Of a stretch of DNA of 64,000 bases, positions 60,015 through 64,000 are shown piece by piece (position 1 is the first letter of the stretch; each line of letters starts with the position of its first letter). The notes beneath the pieces were generated by a model. That model saw only the letters and a list, made by a program, of their open reading frames with translations. It did not search any database and was not told where the DNA came from. A program made the translations under genes and the position numbers. The stretch comes from Neoechinorhynchus agilis. Its lineage: Eukaryota; Acanthocephala. The stretch spans positions 8,246,001 to 8,310,000 of the forward strand of contig CM121341.1 in NCBI GenBank assembly GCA_051530055.1, in the 5' to 3' direction.

Positions 60015-60885
60015 TGACCGCATTTCCTCGTTGGATTGCGAGTCTTATTCTTTGGATCAGGAAAATCCTCTCGCGTCGCTCCCTTGTTTGTGCTGCAAGT
60101 CGTCGTCCGAGTTCGGCACAAGAGCTTCGTGCCGAAGATCCCAACGCCCCTTGTGTTTCCACGCCGAAAGGAAGGAAAATGTAATTTTGTTTGAGCTCAC
60201 TGTATTTCTCCGCTTTCCCCCTTTCGGCGGCACTCGCTGCTCCTCCCGTCTCCGCTATGCGCCCGACTCCTTCGAAGAACTGGCCACAAGTCTAGCTTGT
60301 GACATCTCGTCCATCTGGCCTTAAGGGTATATCCCAAGCAGATTGTTCGTGCGCGTTGGTTGGAGCTTGTTGCAGACCGGTCTGCGAGAGCCATGATGTG
60401 ACTCCCTGTTTCAATAGTTTGCATGGCTTCGACATTCTGTTTAAGAGAATTTCCCCCTGTAATTCCTCCGTCTTGTGCATCGAGGATACGAATGCCGGAA
60501 GGGCAAAACCAGCCACACTTCGTAAGCCTAAACCTCCGTATTTGATCGGAAGGGCAGCTTGTTGCCAAGCTTCATCAGTGATGGCGCAGTTCGTTACCTT
60601 CTCATCCTTTTGACAACGAAACATTCCGGATAACTTTCTCTTTGAGATTGGGTGCTCTCATTTGCTTCCCACACGAATGTCTTTGCGGCCCCCAATTAGA
60701 CCCCAAAGGATTACATGCTCTATCATGCATTCGGTCAGCCGGACGGTTACCTGGACATGCCGAAATCAACGCGATTCTGAGTAGAGCCCTGACCTCCATC
60801 AACATTCAAAACATCCTGGAGCCGAGCAATCCGTGCAGGTCTGATAGTAAGCGCCCAGATGGTGTGCCAGTCTTCCCTTTTAGCA
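60015..60885. mobile_element. RLE-type LINE fragment with an inverted internal segment (copy 3)
   Basis: Same LINE family as the copies at 36-37 and 51-52 kb. The minus strand carries the thumb (TDEAWQQAALPIKYGGLGLRS, about 60590-60300, to about 60260) followed directly by the tail (PFGVETQGALGSS, about 60200-60030). The segment that should lie between them is the endonuclease: LRLGALICFPHECLCG, HALSCIRSAGR, GHAEINAILSRAL, KRPDGVPVFPF. It is found at about 60620-60885 on the plus strand, so it is inverted and displaced. Its end at about 60885 is also the junction with the virus copy. Confidence 0.75.
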
Positions 60886-61829
60886 GAACTATCGATGAGA
60901 AACAACTACTAACTCTCGCCGCGATCGTGTTGCTTCCAATCAGATTAAAAAAGGTTCGGGACGGTGCACCCCGAGAATATGGTGCAGGCCTGATCAAGCT
61001 CTTCAGATCTATGTTGAGGGGGAACCCTTTCAACCAAACTGCTCGATTTTCTGAGGACATGGATCTTCAACCCGATGTCCTACTCGAACGATCACCATCT
61101 GTCGACTTGATGAAGTTTGCCGCAATTATTGACTGGATGGTGATTGCATCAAGAGATGAGCGTTTGACTCCACTGAGGTTTTGCACTATATCCACACGGC
61201 TCTTTGAAATGGGTGCCCTGAGAACATTTATAGCCACCTGCGATCTACTGAAATCGAGAAAGACAGAGTTACTAGAGACTGTAGTTATCAAAGCGGCAAT
61301 GATACAACTCACTGAAATTTGTAATGCTAATGGTGCAATATTGAATCTATATTCTCTACATCACTATGAGAAGTCCCTCCACCTTGTTTCCAAGACAAAG
61401 TATTCGTTTACTGCTATGCCTGAGCTGTCAACTTTGCTCATAACATTTCTAACACTCGAATCCAGGTGCTTCTACGCGAATCTGAAGAGACTCGAGTTGT
61501 TGAGCGATGCTTGCATCGCTAACGGTGTCAAAATAGCCCTTTACTACCGAATTGGGGATGACCAAATCGGACAGTACAGTTACAGACAAGAAAACATTGC
61601 TCTACAACAAAAGGCTGAAGAAGAGACCCCTCGTGAAGCAGGTGCGAGATTTGTGAAGGAAATCATCAATCAGAAATGCAGTGTGACTCAAACAGAAAAG
61701 GACCTCCTATGCATGCAGGTAAAGAAGATTAGCCCTATTAGACCGCAATTTCTGGCTGAATATTTTCAGGAGATGTCCGTAGTATCCAAAGAGATGGAAT
61801 TAGATGATGACTTCTTTCAGGTGAATTGA
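60886..61829 (+). other. Virus copy: nucleoprotein-like part (N)
   Basis: About 314 codons, mainly helical, with a central block (LLITFLTLESRCFYANLKRL) and a charged C-terminal region, in the first position of the element. The open frame runs in from the LINE-derived sequence on its left, giving a 395-codon composite frame from 60642. The left end of the viral gene is not present. Confidence 0.6.
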
Positions 61830-61850
61830 TCTAGAATTGGAAGGGAAGAG

Positions 61851-61868
61851 GAAAAACTGACAATCATC
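61851..61868 (+). promoter_or_regulatory. Viral gene-junction signal 1
   Basis: GAAAAACTGACAATCATC lies just before the second viral gene. It shares all but one or two bases with the signals at 62620 and 63246. In mononegaviruses such sites combine the end/polyadenylation tract of one gene with the start of the next. Confidence 0.7.
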
Positions 61869-61869
61869 A

Positions 61870-62616
61870 ATGCGCTCTGAAAGTACTGAAGAAAGGAAGA
61901 CTATCACTCAATTTGAATTTAATGAATCCCAGATGAGTGAACTTCAGCGCTCAATGAACCAGGTGGCTTGGGGGGCTATGTTCATGGAGGATCCGGATGA
62001 GGGAAGTATGTTGTCTACAAACATATCTCTAGACCCGTCGACTCACCACACTTTCACCCCAGGGGCACCAGCACCATCATTCCAACTACTAAGTAAAGAA
62101 GAGGGGTATCGTCAGGCATACAATCTAATTAAAATTGCTAATGAAGACATCACGAAAGCAGGACTATACTTTATCTCAACTCTGCCTGATAGTGTAATGC
62201 ATTTGTGTAGACTAGCAGACCGAATGACACCTCCAGAAGATCAGTCCATGAGTCCGAGCTCCGCGGGAGAATCAGTGGTGTCTGATAAAGTGGATAGTTT
62301 TGATTATCATAAGTTTCTTTCACAATCCAAGTTGGTAAGCAATTCCAAGAAAGATGCCGTAATAGAAGCGCTATCCTATTGTAAAGCAGGTCATGTATTA
62401 ATTCATTATCAATCTAATAGAGAAAAATTAGCAATTGTTGTAAAAATGTGTTTTGTGTCCTATTGTAAACAATTGGGAATTGATAAAAAATTCACCTGGG
62501 GAATTGATGAAATACGCATTGCACAGGAGACACTCTCAAAGAAAAGAAGATTCCGAACAACATATTCAGCCCCATCTAAGTATCAACTCTTCATCCACTT
62601 ATTCTTCAATACATGA
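61870..62616 (+). other. Virus copy: phosphoprotein-like part (P)
   Basis: 248 codons, polar, acidic in the first half with many Ser/Thr, more helical towards the end. The second position and composition fit a polymerase cofactor of this virus order. No sequence motif fixes the family. Confidence 0.5.
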
Positions 62617-62619
62617 AGA

Positions 62620-62637
62620 GAAAAACTAACAACCATC
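62620..62637 (+). promoter_or_regulatory. Viral gene-junction signal 2
   Basis: GAAAAACTAACAACCATC lies directly before the ATG of the third viral gene. Confidence 0.7.
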
Positions 62638-63245
62638 ATGAGTAAACGGTTCAAGCTCAGCAGATCGATGAATTCAGAAGAATCCAGTGAAAGTTCAACT
62701 CCTAAGGATGACGTGCTCAGAATGAGTCAAGTAGGTGACATTCGATCATTCAGCCTCTTCATCAATGTATCCGCTTGTATCAGTGGCTCGAAAAAAATCA
62801 CAAAGAAAGACAAGAATCGAATCTTATACAGTTTCCTAGAAAAATATGAGGGACATGCATCTAAAATGGTCATTTCATATATATATCGTTATCCCAAGCT
62901 CTATTTGATGCACCCGAGTCAGATGTAACAGGACGATTAGACTTAGATAAGAATTACATATTTTCAGGCTATAGTGACTATCCGATGTAATGGAAACATT
63001 CAGGACTAATGGAATATTTACTCTAGAACACCCGGATAACTGTTGTTATGTCCAATATATAATCAAGGGTCAACCATCAAGTTTTGTTGGTATCTGACTA
63101 CCTACTCGATTAAACTCCTATACACTAGAAGGTCTAAGAGTTCATCTCCCGACAAGTTTCAGACCTCTGACACAAAGTGTCGTAAAAAGATTGGGTAACA
63201 AGTCCATTAATTCAAAGTTTTACTTGGATGTTAGGTATCAAAAGT
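62638..63245 (+). other. Virus copy: matrix-like part (M)
   Basis: Third gene position between two junction signals, about 600 bases, a usual size for a matrix gene. It opens with a basic, Ser-rich N-terminus (MSKRFKLSRSMNSEESSESS). Assignment is by position and size. Confidence 0.45.
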
Positions 63246-63263
63246 GAAAAACTAACAATCATC
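63246..63263 (+). promoter_or_regulatory. Viral gene-junction signal 3
   Basis: GAAAAACTAACAATCATC lies eight bases before the ATG of the fourth viral gene. Confidence 0.7.
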
Positions 63264-63270
63264 CAATATC

Positions 63271-64000
63271 ATGCAGATCCAAATACTCTCCCTCTTCATC
63301 CCTCTGTGCCTCTCGGTCTCCAAGACATACGTCCCCACCGACATCATAGACCCCTGGGTTGTAATTGAACCATCTATGATCAGTTGCTTTACCGGACCAA
63401 CCTCAATGAATTCTAATTCTACTGATATTCTTTCAAAAAATACCCAGGTGGTTAGAAAATATTTGTTAACAACAATCTGTAAAGTGAATTTGTTCGGAAT
63501 GACCACTATAACTTATAATTCTATACCCCAACGATTGTACTCAGAAGAAGTTCTGAACTATACGGGAGGGAAGGTCAATCCGAGCACATATGATGCTAAA
63601 TGGCCTGAACCAGATTGTGCCTATCTAAAAACCAGAGCAAATTCATCAAAAACAATTAGTTCCACTAACATCAGGTTTCCTTATGACTTTGAACGAGAAG
63701 CCATGGTGATACCTTGGGAACAGTATACTACTTGTCCAGGAAGGATTTGCTACACAGGAGAATATAACACAGTGATTTATCGACCTGAATATGATCAAAT
63801 GTGCAGATTGTCTGCAACGATTGAAAAAATGACACTACAGAAAGGGGTGATAACAGATACATCAGGAATATCTCAAAATCTTATTAAAGATTGTTACTTT
63901 GATTACTGCGGGAGCCCAACGCTCATCACACTGTCCGGAATTGCTTATGGCATTATAGGGAGACATAAGGTCCCAAAATGTATCAACGTCTCATTTATCT
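63271..64000 (+). other. Virus copy: glycoprotein-like part (G), runs off the window
   Basis: From ATG 63271 the frame is open to the window edge (243 codons visible). It begins with a signal peptide (MQIQILSLFIPLCLSVSKTY), then a Cys-rich ectodomain with several N-glycosylation sites (NST, NYT, NSS), as expected for the envelope protein that follows the matrix gene. The visible part looks whole. Confidence 0.65.

Larger units (their letters stand above)
60886..64000 (+). mobile_element. Endogenous negative-strand RNA virus copy (Mononegavirales, rhabdovirus-like)
   Basis: Four consecutive genes in the same direction have the layout of a rhabdovirus-type genome: nucleoprotein-like, phosphoprotein-like, matrix-like and glycoprotein-like. 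They are separated by short junctions that still carry a common 18-base signal. The copy starts without the viral leader at about 60886 and runs off the right edge, so a polymerase gene may follow. Most parts read open, which suggests a recent insertion or constraint. I estimate about one or two breaks in the visible part. Family within the order is uncertain: the junction signal resembles the rhabdovirus start consensus (AACA, three bases, ATC), but proteins were assigned by order and general features only. Confidence 0.75.

Noticed and set aside
1-64000. tRNA genes
   Set aside because: I scanned for the GGTTCGAANCC-type B box with a matching A box on both strands by eye and found none convincing. 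A covariance scan could still find one.

Overview
The window comes from an AT-rich, intron-poor animal (invertebrate metazoan) nuclear genome. The evidence is a set of spliced host genes that occur together only in animals: an RFX transcription factor, UDP-glucose:glycoprotein glucosyltransferase (UGGT), a SAFB-like RNA-binding protein, a mitochondrial fission factor (Mff/Tango11-like) protein and a GLUT-type sugar transporter. Well-supported introns are mostly 42-106 nt. I cannot place the species further from sequence alone.

Layout. 0-12.5 kb: end of a small membrane protein, a 147-bp satellite, Penelope-like element (PLE) debris, thymidylate synthase, two unrecognised genes, ornithine aminotransferase (six exons), a 176-bp repeat and the SAFB-like gene. 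13-20 kb: a 55-bp minisatellite of about 41 copies, then an RFX gene on the minus strand whose first intron holds a 245-bp satellite and an inverted pair of PLE ends. 20.4-25.7 kb: UGGT. 26-29 kb: mostly non-coding, with a hammerhead-ribozyme-like structure and the Mff-like gene. 29.4-35.4 kb: a 393-bp satellite of about 15 copies. 35.6-37.7 kb: a PLE GIY-YIG fragment and a LINE with a restriction-like endonuclease (RLE). 38.6-40.5 kb: the GLUT transporter and a protein-kinase fragment. 40.6-42.7 kb: a Ty3/Gypsy fossil abutting a 283-bp satellite of 27 copies that runs to 50.3 kb. 51.4-60.9 kb: LINE fragments, a GC-rich foldback cassette and poorly recognised coding-like stretches. 60.9-64 kb: an endogenous negative-strand RNA virus copy with four consecutive genes, running off the right edge.

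The host genes are unrelated housekeeping or regulatory genes and do not form a pathway: nucleotide synthesis (thymidylate synthase), amino-acid metabolism (OAT), ER glycoprotein quality control (UGGT), mitochondrial fission (Mff-like), sugar uptake (GLUT) and transcription (RFX, SAFB-like). The striking content is repetitive. Six unrelated tandem repeats fill roughly 19 kb. Degenerate PLE ends carrying hammerhead-like cores are scattered at a dozen sites. Three fragments of one RLE-LINE family are present. The virus copy keeps its gene-junction signals. Two otherwise well-conserved host genes (UGGT, GLUT) have exon gaps without normal splice signals, which is either unusual splicing, gene decay or assembly error.
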